Shown: positions 52,505 to 62,085, counted from the stretch's first letter. The stretch is DNA of 64,000 nt from Allomuricauda sp. (GCF_028280385.1 NZ_JANQLX010000008.1:62001-126000); one strand, 5' to 3'. Program-made: numbers and translations. Notes: a model not told the origin generated them from the letters alone.

Positions 52505-55500
52505 TTAAAATCCAATATTAACACCTAAGGTGGTCGCACGATTTAACGGGTAGGCAGTGTTGACTCCCCCTTCTGGATCAAAGCCATAATCTGCCAATGG
52601 CGAATTGGTCCAGATGATAAAGGGGTTTTCAGCGGTAGCGTACAATTGCAGGCTACGTACTCCCGGCAATATCTTCTTGATATCAAAATCATAACTCAAG
52701 CTGATGTTCCTGACCCGAACAAATTCAGAATTGATCACAGGTCTTGTAGGATAGGACAAATCCCGGGTGATAGGGATTGGAAATAATGCAGCGTCACTTG
52801 GGTTTGCTGGGTCAAAGGCCAAATCTCTGGTGGCCGTGTATGCATTAGCACCATTTTCGAAGATGTTCCCTATATTGGATACTAATTGTCTGTTGAACTG
52901 ACCGGCAATGATGGTGGAGAAATTGAAACCTTTGTAGGAGAATCCCAAATTGGCCCCTACGATGTAGGTTCCCTCATCGCCATTACCAAGTATATCCCGG
53001 TCAAAATTGTTGATCACTCCATCCGCTTCGGCCAATCGCTCCAATGTCTCGTCGTCCCGTGTACCGATATCCACCAGTATTGGTGTCCCTATCCATACAT
53101 ACCTATTGGTGGCATTTTGAAAAGTGGTTGCCGCAAGATACTCTTCCAATTCTGCTTGATCGGATATCCAGCCTACCATATGATGTCCGAATGGACTCCT
53201 TATTGGGTATCCCACTTGACTGTTGTCCCAGGCTATATCATTGGGTCTTTCAGACCATACATTCTTGGCCCAACCCAGGTTAGCGGATACATTATAGGCA
53301 AAATCGCCAATTTTGTTTTTATGGGTGATCGAGAATTCATATCCATCGGTACGGTTTCCGTAACCCTGGTTATTAAAGGTCCCAAACCCTGCAATTCTAG
53401 GTAATGGCTGGGCCAACAAACGATTTTGACGTAGGTTGATATAGAAATCCGTTGTAAAGGCCAACTTTCCTTTCCAAAGCACCAAATCGGCACCGATATT
53501 CTTTTTAACCACGGTTTCCCATCCTAAAGAAGGGTTGGCAATAAATGCTGTACGAAAACCTCCAACTTCCCCGCTAGGAAATGCATAACCGTCAGAAGTG
53601 GTGATTCTTTGGTTCCATTGTTGGTTTCCTCCCAGTGGATTACCAGTTTCACCATAGGATGCCCTAAACTTTAACTGGTCAATGAATTCCAGGTTCGACA
53701 TAAAGTTTTCCTTGGCCACGTTCCAACCTAACGATATGGAAGGGAAGGTACCCCATCGATTACCAGGTCCAAAATCCGATGATCCATCACGTCTAATAGT
53801 CCCTTGAATCAAGTACTTTTCTTTATAGTCGTACGTAAGACGGGCAAATGCACTAAGATATCTTGACTGTCCTGACAAACTACCTCCTGAAGAGTTTTGC
53901 CAGTTGGTCAAATCCCCTACATCCAATCTTTGTAGCGCATCTGATGGAAAGCCGCTCCTAAAAGCGTCAAAATAGTCGCTTCTGTTTGATTCTGTCTGCC
54001 ATCCTGCCAATACGCCTATGGAATGGACATCATTCACATTGAGGTTATAATTCAACAAGGATTGTGTGGTAAGCTGGGCTGTACGTTGATCAGCAACGGT
54101 TAAAGATCTTGTTGCAGCAAAGGGGCCTTCCGGGATTTCACCTGGTGATTCGTTGGTGTATTCACCTGTTTGTCCGTCAAAATTGTAGGTGAGATAGGGA
54201 ATGCTACCATCCCAAAACTCGCCTAAAAAGTTAACGATACGCAGGTTCACTTTTTGATCAAAGGTCAATCCCTTGGCTATTTTGAATTGTCCGCTTACGG
54301 CCATTTCAATAACGTCCCTTGTGCGGGTATCCAAATCCTGAGCCGCATTCCAAACCGCATTGTCGGTGAATCCATTGGCCGGTTGGACAAATACGCCGGT
54401 TCCCCCGAAGTATTCATCGGTTATCGGGTAGTGCGGTTCGGGTCTGCGGTCTTGTTCACCACCTGGACCAGCCACACGTACTTCCTCCGAACGGGTATAG
54501 GCCATGTTTACACCAACAGTCATCCAATCTGTAATATCCGTGTCCAGTTTGACCCTGAAGTTGTACCGTTTGAATTCATCCTTACCCACGTTGACCCCTT
54601 CTTGGTCCAAGACCCCGAGACTTAGCAGGTAACTGCTTTTATCGGTTCCCCCACTGGCGTCCAGTGAGTGTTGGAACAATGTAGCAGTGTTATTGAACAA
54701 TACATCCTGCCAATCGGTATCCGGAAATTCGCCGTTGCGTGCTCTATTGATCACATCCTCGCTGAACACAGGAAAAAAGTCGGTTGTCTCAAAATCGGGA
54801 TTGTTCACATTGACCACGTACTTTTCCTCATTGACCGCCGCATAATTGTAAAATTCCATATACTCAGGGGTACTGAGTACATCAGGAAGACTTACCGGTT
54901 TGCTAACAGAACCTGCAAACCTATAGTTAAAGGTGGTAGGTCTATTTCTTCCTCCTTCTTTGGTGGTGATCAAAATAACACCTGAACCGGCCCTTACCCC
55001 GTAGATTGCGGTAGAAGCCGCATCTTTAAGAATGGTCACGGACTTAATTTGGTTAGGATCCACATCGCGGATACTGGCTTCAAAACCATCCACTAAAACC
55101 AATGGTGTCCTGGTTTCTGCCCTGTTATCTACCGAATACTCCCCACGAATGGATATTTCCGGTGTTGCACCGGGTCTACCACCACCTGAACTGGATGGTT
55201 GAACGTTGATACCTGGATCTATCCCGGATAGGGCTTGGGAAATCGATGTAACAGGTCTATCCACAAATATTTCCGAATCCAATTGGGTTACAGCTGCGGT
55301 CACTTTCGATTTCACCTGCGTACCATACCCCACAACGACCACTTCGTCCAATCTGCCGGTGTCCGGATCTAGTTGGACATTGATTTGATCTTGATTGGCT
55401 ACCGCTACTTCCTTGGTAACATACCCAATGTAGGAAATGACCAAGATGGCATTTCTGTCTGCAACGGTAATGTCAAATTTTCCATCGAAATCGGAAACGA

Positions 55501-56005
55501 TTCCGTTGGCGGTGCCTTTTTCTATGATGTTTGCTCCTGGGAGCGGACGGCCATCCTCATCTGAAATGGTCCCCGTAAGTTTAATTGGGTCCTGGACCTC
55601 TTCATCTTCCTCAACAATTACAGGATCGGGTACTTTTGCTTTTTCCTTTTCCCGCAAAATAATATGCAACCCACGGACAACGTATTCCGTGTCGGTCTGG
55701 AAGAACATCCGGTCTAGTATATGGTCTATACGATCTTGATATGCTTTTATAGAGATCTTTCTATCTAAATCGACATGTTTTATTTTGTAAATAAACTTGA
55801 ACTTGCTGGTGGTTTCAATATTGTCGATGACCTCACGAATGGAGGCGTTTTCTATGTCCAAAGTCAGCTTGGTCCTCTGGGCATAGCTGTCATTTGCATG
55901 TAGCCCAAATAGGCATGTAATCAAAAACAGCGCAGTTAGTTTCATCTTTAGATTAAAGTTTACCAAAGGCTGGCACACCTTCTCTCTAGTGAGATTATTT
56001 TTCAT
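52505..56005 (-). CDS. SusC-type TonB-linked transporter with N-terminal STN domain
   Basis: An 1166-residue outer-membrane transporter. A long signal sequence (MKNNLTREKVC to SYAQ, about 43 residues) is followed by a secretin/TonB N-terminal (STN) domain at about 46-115 (LTLDIENASIREVIDNIE), a charged linker, the carboxypeptidase-like regulatory domain (about 140-225), TonB box LDEVVVVGYG, plug (SVTILKDAASTAIYGVRAGSG) and barrel ending TTLGVNIGF. The STN domain signals substrate uptake to a FecR-type anti-sigma factor; the fecR gene lies immediately upstream on the same strand, and the ECF sigma gene is divergent. Confidence 0.96.
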   Translation of the reverse strand: MKNNLTREKVCQPLVNFNLKMKLTALFLITCLFGLHANDSYAQRTKLTLDIENASIREVIDNIETTSKFKFIYKIKHVDLDRKISIKAYQDRIDHILDRMFFQTDTEYVVRGLHIILREKEKAKVPDPVIVEEDEEVQDPIKLTGTISDEDGRPLPGANIIEKGTANGIVSDFDGKFDITVADRNAILVISYIGYVTKEVAVANQDQINVQLDPDTGRLDEVVVVGYGTQVKSKVTAAVTQLDSEIFVDRPVTSISQALSGIDPGINVQPSSSGGGRPGATPEISIRGEYSVDNRAETRTPLVLVDGFEASIRDVDPNQIKSVTILKDAASTAIYGVRAGSGVILITTKEGGRNRPTTFNYRFAGSVSKPVSLPDVLSTPEYMEFYNYAAVNEEKYVVNVNNPDFETTDFFPVFSEDVINRARNGEFPDTDWQDVLFNNTATLFQHSLDASGGTDKSSYLLSLGVLDQEGVNVGKDEFKRYNFRVKLDTDITDWMTVGVNMAYTRSEEVRVAGPGGEQDRRPEPHYPITDEYFGGTGVFVQPANGFTDNAVWNAAQDLDTRTRDVIEMAVSGQFKIAKGLTFDQKVNLRIVNFLGEFWDGSIPYLTYNFDGQTGEYTNESPGEIPEGPFAATRSLTVADQRTAQLTTQSLLNYNLNVNDVHSIGVLAGWQTESNRSDYFDAFRSGFPSDALQRLDVGDLTNWQNSSGGSLSGQSRYLSAFARLTYDYKEKYLIQGTIRRDGSSDFGPGNRWGTFPSISLGWNVAKENFMSNLEFIDQLKFRASYGETGNPLGGNQQWNQRITTSDGYAFPSGEVGGFRTAFIANPSLGWETVVKKNIGADLVLWKGKLAFTTDFYINLRQNRLLAQPLPRIAGFGTFNNQGYGNRTDGYEFSITHKNKIGDFAYNVSANLGWAKNVWSERPNDIAWDNSQVGYPIRSPFGHHMVGWISDQAELEEYLAATTFQNATNRYVWIGTPILVDIGTRDDETLERLAEADGVINNFDRDILGNGDEGTYIVGANLGFSYKGFNFSTIIAGQFNRQLVSNIGNIFENGANAYTATRDLAFDPANPSDAALFPIPITRDLSYPTRPVINSEFVRVRNISLSYDFDIKKILPGVRSLQLYATAENPFIIWTNSPLADYGFDPEGGVNTAYPLNRATTLGVNIGF

Positions 56006-56056
56006 ATATTTAATTTGTTAAGTTGTGATTGGTTCATTTCATCGATCACTTCAGTT

Positions 56057-56084
56057 ACCGGAAAGTGGTGGTACATTTTCCGGT
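56057..56084. repeat. Inverted repeat between fecR and susC
   Basis: ACCGGAAA (56057-56064) and TTTCCGGT (56077-56084) form a perfect 8-bp inverted repeat with a 12-base spacer in the 157-base gap. A T run follows only on the plus strand, so for the minus-strand susC transcript it is a leader hairpin rather than a terminator; it could stop antisense transcription. Confidence 0.35.
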
Positions 56085-56162
56085 TTTTTGTTGCCTAAAG
56101 TGAATAAGTGTTCAGTTTCTAAGGCATATGTGTTTCGTTTTTAAGGGTTAATATCTTCTTCT

Positions 56163-57299
56163 TTACTTTATATAGACCGTATTGTTCTTAATTTCAAAAT
56201 CGATTTTATGTGTGTCATTAAAAAAACTGAGCACACTATCAATTTTAATCTTGTTGAAACTGGCGTCAAAGATCTCTGTCCCCAGCTCCGAGTTTGTATT
56301 TTCAATGTCAACATTGTAATGACGTTCCAGTTTTCTGACAATGTTGTCAAAATTCATGTTTCTGAATACCAAATGTCCCTGTACCCAGGCCGTGTAAATG
56401 TTGGTGTTCACGTCTGAAATAACAATTTGTTTGGACTTGTAATCCACAGAACCTTTTTGCCCGGGGAGCAATGTTGATCCGGCGCTCTGACTGGAAGCTT
56501 CCGGAGTCACGCGTACCGAACCTTCCACTAGGATGACATCGGTAGTGGGATCTTCGGTATAGGAGGACACATTAAACTCCGTTCCCAAAACTTTGATTTC
56601 CGAATCTCCGGCATTAACGATGAAGGGTCTTTCCTTGTCTTCGGTAACATCAAAGTAGGCTTCCCCCTGCAAGTAGACATTTCGTTGACCCTCTTCGGAA
56701 AAAGTTACCGGGTAACGCAACATGGTACCCGCATTTAAATGCACTTTGGTACCATCGGAAAGTACCAATTGGAACTGCTTGCCATAAGGAATCCTAAGGG
56801 TGTTAAATACCAGACGTCGTGATGCGGACTCGCCCCCATAGGTGAGTTCGTCCTCCCTCTGGTTACCAACAACATTTCCCTCCGAATCCTTTACTTCCTT
56901 GGTTTGGGACATATCCAGGGTCTCAATGACCCCATTGTCCAGTTCCAAGGTAATGGACTCCTCTTTGGGAATCAGGGTTGGGACGTTGTTTGTAGTTGAA
57001 ACATTTTGAAGATAGAAATATCCCAATCCAAATAAAATGATGGCAGCGGCGGCATATTTGAGCCAACTGGGCCTTAACCTCACTAGGGTTGGTCTATCTT
57101 GTTTTTCAATGTGTGCCACAACCTTGGAATAAGCCTCTTCCACATTATTTTTTAACATGGCCAGATTAAGATCGTGGTAGTCCTCAACAAAAGCTTTTAG
57201 CTCTTCTTGATGCTTTGGATCTTCCAATAATCTATGAAGTTCAATAAGTTCCTCTTCCGAAATCGTGTCTGCGATTAGTTTGGTCAGCAGTTTTTCCAC
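56163..57299 (-). CDS. FecR-type anti-sigma factor
   Basis: A 378-residue inner-membrane protein. Its frame starts with GTG at 57299; no in-frame ATG lies upstream before a stop, and the next ATG would remove the sigma-binding region. The cytoplasmic helical anti-sigma domain (about 1-75) is followed by a membrane helix at about 83-101 (YAAAAIILFGLGYFYL), a periplasmic FecR domain (about 165-260, PYGKQFQLVLSDGTKVHLNAG) and a C-terminal DUF4974-like domain. It holds the ECF sigma factor until the STN domain of the SusC partner reports substrate. Confidence 0.93.
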   Translation of the reverse strand: MEKLLTKLIADTISEEELIELHRLLEDPKHQEELKAFVEDYHDLNLAMLKNNVEEAYSKVVAHIEKQDRPTLVRLRPSWLKYAAAAIILFGLGYFYLQNVSTTNNVPTLIPKEESITLELDNGVIETLDMSQTKEVKDSEGNVVGNQREDELTYGGESASRRLVFNTLRIPYGKQFQLVLSDGTKVHLNAGTMLRYPVTFSEEGQRNVYLQGEAYFDVTEDKERPFIVNAGDSEIKVLGTEFNVSSYTEDPTTDVILVEGSVRVTPEASSQSAGSTLLPGQKGSVDYKSKQIVISDVNTNIYTAWVQGHLVFRNMNFDNIVRKLERHYNVDIENTNSELGTEIFDASFNKIKIDSVLSFFNDTHKIDFEIKNNTVYIK

Positions 57300-57428
57300 T
57301 ATGCGATATTTGTAATCATTTACCCCTATTGCTGTTAAATCTTAAAAAACCCTTAAGGAAATCTAATTTTTTTTTAATTTTCACCCAGTTTTGAGGTGGA
57401 TATGCCTTAAAAATCATGGGGATTTAAC

Positions 57429-57989
57429 ATGGGTGAAATAGATGCAGTAAGGGCGCTTAGGGAAGGTGATAAAAAGGCATTTCAGTACTTTTTCAATTCG
57501 TATTATGACAGGCTTATGGCCTATATTACTACGTTTACCCACAACAGTACCCAATCTGAAGATATTGTGCAGCAAGCCTTTATTGATCTATGGAAAGATC
57601 GTGTTAAGCTCCACCCCAATAAGTCTCCAAAAAATTACCTGTATTCCATTGCCTATCACAGATATATTGACAGTGTCCATAAATCAAAAAGAAGGGAACG
57701 ACTTTTGGACGAATTGTGGGAGAAATCGTTAAGAGATCGCATTCAGGCGGACAATGAAGTGCTGGAAAAAAGAGTGGAAAGGATCAAGGCAATTATGCAG
57801 TCCCTGCCCCCAAGATGTAAGGAAATCATCTACCTGAACAAGGTGGAGGGGTTGCGGTACAAAGACATAGCGGATAAACTTCAGATTTCCACAAAAACTG
57901 TTGAATCACAGATGCGTATCGCCTTCAAAAAAATTAGGGAAGGGTTTAAGGATTTCCATTTGGTTCTGACCCTTTTTTTTAGCAATTAA
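57429..57989 (+). CDS. ECF (sigma-70 family) RNA polymerase sigma factor
   Basis: A 186-residue sigma factor with region 2 (about 10-80: AFQYFFNSYYDRLMAYITTFTHN, DIVQQAFIDLWKDR) and region 4 (about 125-175: LPPRCKEIIYLNKVEGLRYKDIADKLQISTKTVESQM). It is read divergently from fecR across a 129-base region. It should drive the susC-susD genes when released by FecR. Transcription in the opposite direction from fecR is unusual compared with the common sigma-fecR-susC order on one strand. Confidence 0.94.
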   Translation: MGEIDAVRALREGDKKAFQYFFNSYYDRLMAYITTFTHNSTQSEDIVQQAFIDLWKDRVKLHPNKSPKNYLYSIAYHRYIDSVHKSKRRERLLDELWEKSLRDRIQADNEVLEKRVERIKAIMQSLPPRCKEIIYLNKVEGLRYKDIADKLQISTKTVESQMRIAFKKIREGFKDFHLVLTLFFSN

Positions 57990-58267
57990 GATGCTGTTCA
58001 ATGGAGGGTAAAATAGTACCCCTTTTAACCTTCAAAATTTATAGTTGTACTTCCCAGGTTTACATGCGGAGCAAATGGCATTATTTGCCTTCAAGTTAAA
58101 TGGGGAAAAACAAATTTATCCGCCCGGAACCCCCCGGTTTTAAACCGTCTTATGCATAGGGAGGAGATCGTAATCAAAAATTGTCGAATTTAGAGTTGTC
58201 TTAAAAAAGGGGAAGGCCACCTGGCCGAAGGATTAAGATATTCAATAATAGAAAGGATTTGAATAAA
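57990..58267. other. 278-base gap between ECF sigma gene and FAD oxidoreductase gene
   Basis: I find no gene. It holds small inverted repeats: GGGTA/TACCC just after the sigma stop (a weak terminator with a loop of six), GCAAAT/ATTTGC with a six-base spacer near 58074-58091, and GGCCACCTGGCC-like symmetry near 58215. No clear promoter box was found. Confidence 0.4.
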
Positions 58268-60181
58268 ATGGGAAAGCACAAACACAATGGTACATTAGTC
58301 TGTGTACGAAGTTTTAATGCAACACCAATGATGCTTATGGCAGTGTTACTATTGACAGCATCCTTGAGCAACTCATATGCGCAAGAGGTTTTACTGGAAG
58401 CTGAAAGCTTTGATGAAAAAGGCGGGTGGTTCATAGATCAACAGTCCATGGACGTAATGGGCTCGCCATATCTTATTGCCCATGGCATAGGAACTCCTGT
58501 AGCGGATGCAACCACTACCGTCCGTTTCCCAAAAAAAGGAACGTATTACGTATATGTGCGTACCCGAAATTGGACCGCGCTTTGGTCAGATAAAGCTGCA
58601 GGTCAATTCCAGCTATTGGTGGATGGAAAACCTGTTCCCAAAACTTTTGGGGTGAGTTCAAAAAATTGGAATTGGATACCAGGTGGAAAGATCAAGATCA
58701 ATGATGTCAACACAACAGTTGCTTTACGGGATCTGACGGGATTTGATGGAAGGTGTGACGCAATTTATTTCACGCAGGATAAAAATAGTCCACCCCCCAA
58801 TGATATTGATGAGATGGATGATATGAGGGTGAGGCTGTTAGGTTTGGATACATCACCAAAAACGGATAGATATGACTTTGTGGTTATCGGAGGTGGAATG
58901 GCCGGTACTTGTGCTGCTATTTCGGCAGCGCGACTGGGAGTTAAAGTGGCTTTGGTTCAAAACCGTCCCGTTCTTGGAGGAAATAACAGTTCCGAGGTAC
59001 GGGTGCATTTGGGTGCAAGAATCAATTTGCAGCCTTATCCAGCATTAGGCAATCTTGTCAACGAAATAGGTCCATCACGTGGAGGGAATGCCCAACCGAA
59101 AGACTATTATGAAGATGACAAAAAACTAAAAGCTGTTCTTGCTGAAGAAAATATTTCATTGTTCTTGAACCATCATGCCAATCAGGTGGAAATGGAGAGG
59201 GACAAAATTGTCAAGGTTTATGCAGAAAATTTGGAGACAGGGGAGAAAATAGGGTTTGAAGCTCCCCTTTTTGCAGATTGTACTGGGGATGGTACTATTG
59301 GTTTTCTAGCTGGAGCCGAGTATATGTCTGGAAGGGAGAGCAGGTCAACCTTCAATGAACCAACAGCTCCGGAAGTGGCGGATAATCTGACCATGGGAAT
59401 CTCGGTACAATGGTTTTCAGAAAAAATGGATACACCCATTGGTTTTCCAGATATAGATTGGGGACTGCCTTGGAGCGAGGATAAATCTTTTGCAATAACA
59501 AGAGGTGACTGGGATTGGGAAACAGGAATGGGAAAAGATATGGTCAGGGAAACAGAGTTCATTAGGGATTATGGACTTCTTGTTGTTTTTTCAAATTGGT
59601 CCTTTCTAAAGAATAAATATTCGAGGAAGGAGGAGTTTTCCAGCGAAAGATTGAAATGGGTCGCTTATATTGGAGGCAAGCGTGAATCAAGAAGATTGAT
59701 AGGGGATTATATCCTTACGGAAAATGATATTACCGGACAAAACTTTTTGTCTGATGGCACCGCACCTTCTTCTTGGACCATAGACTTGCACTATCCTGAT
59801 GAAGAGAACAAGGAAAAATTTAATGGAGCGGCTTTTCGGTCTATAGCAAAACATATCAAGATTTATCCTTACCCTATTCCATTTAGATGCCTTTACTCTA
59901 AAAATGTGAACAATCTAATGATGGCTGGAAGGGATATCAGTGTTTCCCATGTTGCACTTGGAACTGTTAGGTTGATGAGAACTGGGGGCATGATGGGAGA
60001 GGTTGTGGGCATGGCAGCTTCTGTATGTAAGGAACATAATGCAACACCCCGACAATTATATGAAAATCACTTTTCCGAATTGGAAGTGTTGATGGAACAG
60101 GGGGTAGGCAATCCAGACCTTGAAAAGATACAGAATTATAATTTAGGAGCGACGTTACTGGAGTCTGAAAGAAAACTATGA
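58268..60181 (+). CDS. Exported FAD-dependent oxidoreductase with N-terminal beta-sandwich domain
   Basis: A 637-residue protein from the ATG at 58268 (the frame extends to a TTG nine bases earlier). A signal peptide ends near Ala38 (NSYAQE). Residues 40-170 look like a carbohydrate-binding beta-sandwich (VRFPKKGTYYVYVRTRNW, GQFQLLVDGKPV). The FAD-binding Rossmann motif VVIGGGMAGTCAAISAARLG lies at about 205-224, followed by VLGGNNSSEVRVHLG, and a C-terminal FAD contact MMAGRDISVSH near 560. This matches the FAD_oxidored family PF12831, whose members act on unknown, often glycan-linked, substrates outside the cytoplasm. Its stop overlaps the next start (ATGA). Confidence 0.85.
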   Translation: MGKHKHNGTLVCVRSFNATPMMLMAVLLLTASLSNSYAQEVLLEAESFDEKGGWFIDQQSMDVMGSPYLIAHGIGTPVADATTTVRFPKKGTYYVYVRTRNWTALWSDKAAGQFQLLVDGKPVPKTFGVSSKNWNWIPGGKIKINDVNTTVALRDLTGFDGRCDAIYFTQDKNSPPPNDIDEMDDMRVRLLGLDTSPKTDRYDFVVIGGGMAGTCAAISAARLGVKVALVQNRPVLGGNNSSEVRVHLGARINLQPYPALGNLVNEIGPSRGGNAQPKDYYEDDKKLKAVLAEENISLFLNHHANQVEMERDKIVKVYAENLETGEKIGFEAPLFADCTGDGTIGFLAGAEYMSGRESRSTFNEPTAPEVADNLTMGISVQWFSEKMDTPIGFPDIDWGLPWSEDKSFAITRGDWDWETGMGKDMVRETEFIRDYGLLVVFSNWSFLKNKYSRKEEFSSERLKWVAYIGGKRESRRLIGDYILTENDITGQNFLSDGTAPSSWTIDLHYPDEENKEKFNGAAFRSIAKHIKIYPYPIPFRCLYSKNVNNLMMAGRDISVSHVALGTVRLMRTGGMMGEVVGMAASVCKEHNATPRQLYENHFSELEVLMEQGVGNPDLEKIQNYNLGATLLESERKL

Positions 60182-61071
60182 AAGTAGCCCAATTTTTATT
60201 TCTGATACTTCCTTGTGCATTAATTGTCAGCTTTATAGGGAACGAACAAAGCGATGACCTATATTTTGAAATTAAAGAAATAAGGGATGGGGAGGGGTTG
60301 CTGGATAGGTACGAAACATATATCAGAACCCCGGTCTGTGAGGATGATAAATGCTACCTGGTGGAGATTATGTTTTTTTGGGATCTAATGGGAAGGTATG
60401 TTGGTTACGATACCATACCAGGTCAACAACTTACCAAATTGGATCATATCCCGTTCACTAGCGAAGATTATCAAAAACTAGATCGTTTACTTAAAGATAG
60501 CGCATCTCCAATTGGCAAGTATAGCAAAGAGGAACTGATCAAGGATACCCGTGAATCAGAAGTAGATGGATTCTCGGGGGCCACAATTCAAGAGGTCAAA
60601 GAGCAAGTCGTAAGTGGAGGGGTATATTCATGTCACACATTATGGCATATTGCCCATAGTGGAGAGGTAATCGATAGTTTAAAAAATTGGACCAAAGCCT
60701 CATTGACCAAGCCATTTGTAAAAAAACTTGTGAAACTGGATGATCAAGAGTTGAATTATTTTCTAATAAATTCTTTTAAAGATGAAGAATTTGACCTCTA
60801 CTTGCCCGAAGTGATTTTGATGATGAAACAGGCAGAAGGATATTTTGTCAAGAATACCATCGAAGCGATACCTTCAAATGTGATTCATGACAGTCTGTCC
60901 CAAACCTATTTTGCTTCGGAGTTCAAGAAGCTCAACTACTTCAGTCAAGTGGCACTATTAAAAAAACTAAAACCCAACAATCTTATCCTGGAAATGAAAG
61001 ATGTACTCCATGGGGAATTAAGCGAAAAGAATTCAATCAAGAATAAATTGATACATAATTTAATTGATTGA
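60178..61071 (+). CDS. Exported protein of unknown function with an SGAT motif
   Basis: A 297-residue protein with a signal peptide (LFLILPCALIVSFIG). I do not recognise its family. The N-terminal half has a DKCYLVEIMFFWDLMGRYVGYD region and the motif DGFSGATIQEV at about 138-148, which resembles the DGxSGAT flavin-attachment motif of FMN-binding (NqrC/RnfG-type) domains. A Cys-His pair (YSCHTLWHIAHSG) follows. The C-terminal 130 residues are helical, HEAT-like in character. Translational coupling to an exported FAD oxidoreductase makes a redox partner role plausible. The gene is clearly more AT-rich than its neighbours. Confidence 0.75.
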   Translation: MKVAQFLFLILPCALIVSFIGNEQSDDLYFEIKEIRDGEGLLDRYETYIRTPVCEDDKCYLVEIMFFWDLMGRYVGYDTIPGQQLTKLDHIPFTSEDYQKLDRLLKDSASPIGKYSKEELIKDTRESEVDGFSGATIQEVKEQVVSGGVYSCHTLWHIAHSGEVIDSLKNWTKASLTKPFVKKLVKLDDQELNYFLINSFKDEEFDLYLPEVILMMKQAEGYFVKNTIEAIPSNVIHDSLSQTYFASEFKKLNYFSQVALLKKLKPNNLILEMKDVLHGELSEKNSIKNKLIHNLID

Positions 61072-61313
61072 TTGATAAAAGGGTTCATCTTACCACTTAA
61101 TGATGAACAAAGCACTTGTAGAGAAGGTCAAGCGGAACTATAAATCGAACTATACCGGGAGCTTTTGATAGTCATGTCGTAAGGAAGTATCAACCTGATT
61201 GGTTTGCAGGATGCTAGGTCTTGGAATCCAAATCAAAAAGTGTAGGCACTTTGTGGATCATTTGTGAATCTTTAAAACCAAATTGAATCAAATTTTATGA
61301 TGATCAATAAACG
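61072..61313. other. Gene-free stretch with traces of a decayed reading frame
   Basis: No intact gene lies in the 302 bases between the SGAT-motif protein and tRNA-Lys. A short frame (MNKALVEKVKRNYKSNY) ends after 22 codons and is followed in the next frame by SHVVRKYQPDWFAG, so a small frameshifted relic is possible. I see no insertion sequence ends. Confidence 0.25.
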
Positions 61314-61351
61314 ACAAAACCTTGCCAATCAAATGTTTAGCAAGGTTTTGT
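61314..61351 (-). terminator. Long hairpin downstream of tRNA-Lys
   Basis: ACAAAACCTTGC (61314-61325) and GCAAGGTTTTGT (61340-61351) form a perfect 12-bp stem with a 14-base loop, 23 bases past the tRNA 3' end. The stem end supplies TTTTGT in either direction, so it may terminate the tRNA and anything entering from the plus strand. Confidence 0.6.
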
Positions 61352-61373
61352 TATAACTTGGTTTCTTGACCAG

Positions 61374-61446
61374 TGACCTGACTGGGGCTCGAACCCAGGA
61401 CCCTCTCCTTAAAAGGGAGATGCTCTACCAACTGAGCTATCAGGTC
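61374..61446 (-). tRNA. tRNA-Lys (anticodon TTT)
   Basis: A 73-base tRNA on the minus strand. Acceptor GACCTGA pairs with TCAGGTC, the D-arm is AGCTCAGTTGGTAGAGC, the anticodon stem TCTCC/GGAGA carries loop CTTTTAA (anticodon TTT), and the T-arm is GGGTTCGAGCCC-type. Discriminator A; CCA is not encoded. Confidence 0.96.
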
Positions 61447-61569
61447 TTGCTTTAAATCGCATCAAAAGTGTTGCGCTAAGCGGGTGCAAATATAATATCA
61501 ATAATCTATTTTACAAGTTGATTTAATGATAAATTTGTGTTTTTTTGAATTCAATATTATTTCTGGCCG

Positions 61570-62085
61570 ATGAAAGTAGTTTTGGTGGGTTATATGGCAA
61601 GTGGAAAGTCGACTTTGGGCAGGCGCCTTGCCCAAGATTTGGACTTGGAATTTGTGGATCTAGATGATTACATTGAAGCACAACAACAGCAAACCATAAA
61701 GCAGATTTTTGAGAAAAAGGGGGAGATTTTCTTTAGGAAGTTAGAGCACGAAATGCTCCAAAAAGTTTTAGGGGAATCCGACAGACTCATATTATCTACA
61801 GGAGGGGGGACCCCTTGCTATGGAACCAATATGAAAACCATCCTAGAACATGCCAATAGTTCCATTTACCTACAACTGCCGGTTACGGCCTTGGTGGAGC
61901 GCTTGGCCAGGGAAAAGGAGCAAAGACCCTTGGTGAAGGATTTGGACGATTCAGAATTGGCAGAATTTGTTGGGAAACACCTATTTGAACGAAGGAACTT
62001 CTACGCCCAGGCCACATATACTTTGGATTGTTATAATAAGACCCTGGAACAACTTGTGGACGAAGTAAAGGAAGAATTACTCTAG
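61570..62085 (+). CDS. aroK: Shikimate kinase
   Basis: A 171-residue cytoplasmic enzyme phosphorylating shikimate in the aromatic amino acid pathway. Walker A is GYMASGKST (7-15), the magnesium/shikimate aspartates are in FVDLDDYIE (Asp32-Asp33), Arg57 is in FFRKLEHE, the shikimate loop is LSTGGGTPC near 79, and the lid arginine is in KEQRPLV near 117. The length is standard. It is convergent with the phosphoribosyltransferase gene and their ends overlap by 9 bases. Confidence 0.96.
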   Translation: MKVVLVGYMASGKSTLGRRLAQDLDLEFVDLDDYIEAQQQQTIKQIFEKKGEIFFRKLEHEMLQKVLGESDRLILSTGGGTPCYGTNMKTILEHANSSIYLQLPVTALVERLAREKEQRPLVKDLDDSELAEFVGKHLFERRNFYAQATYTLDCYNKTLEQLVDEVKEELL

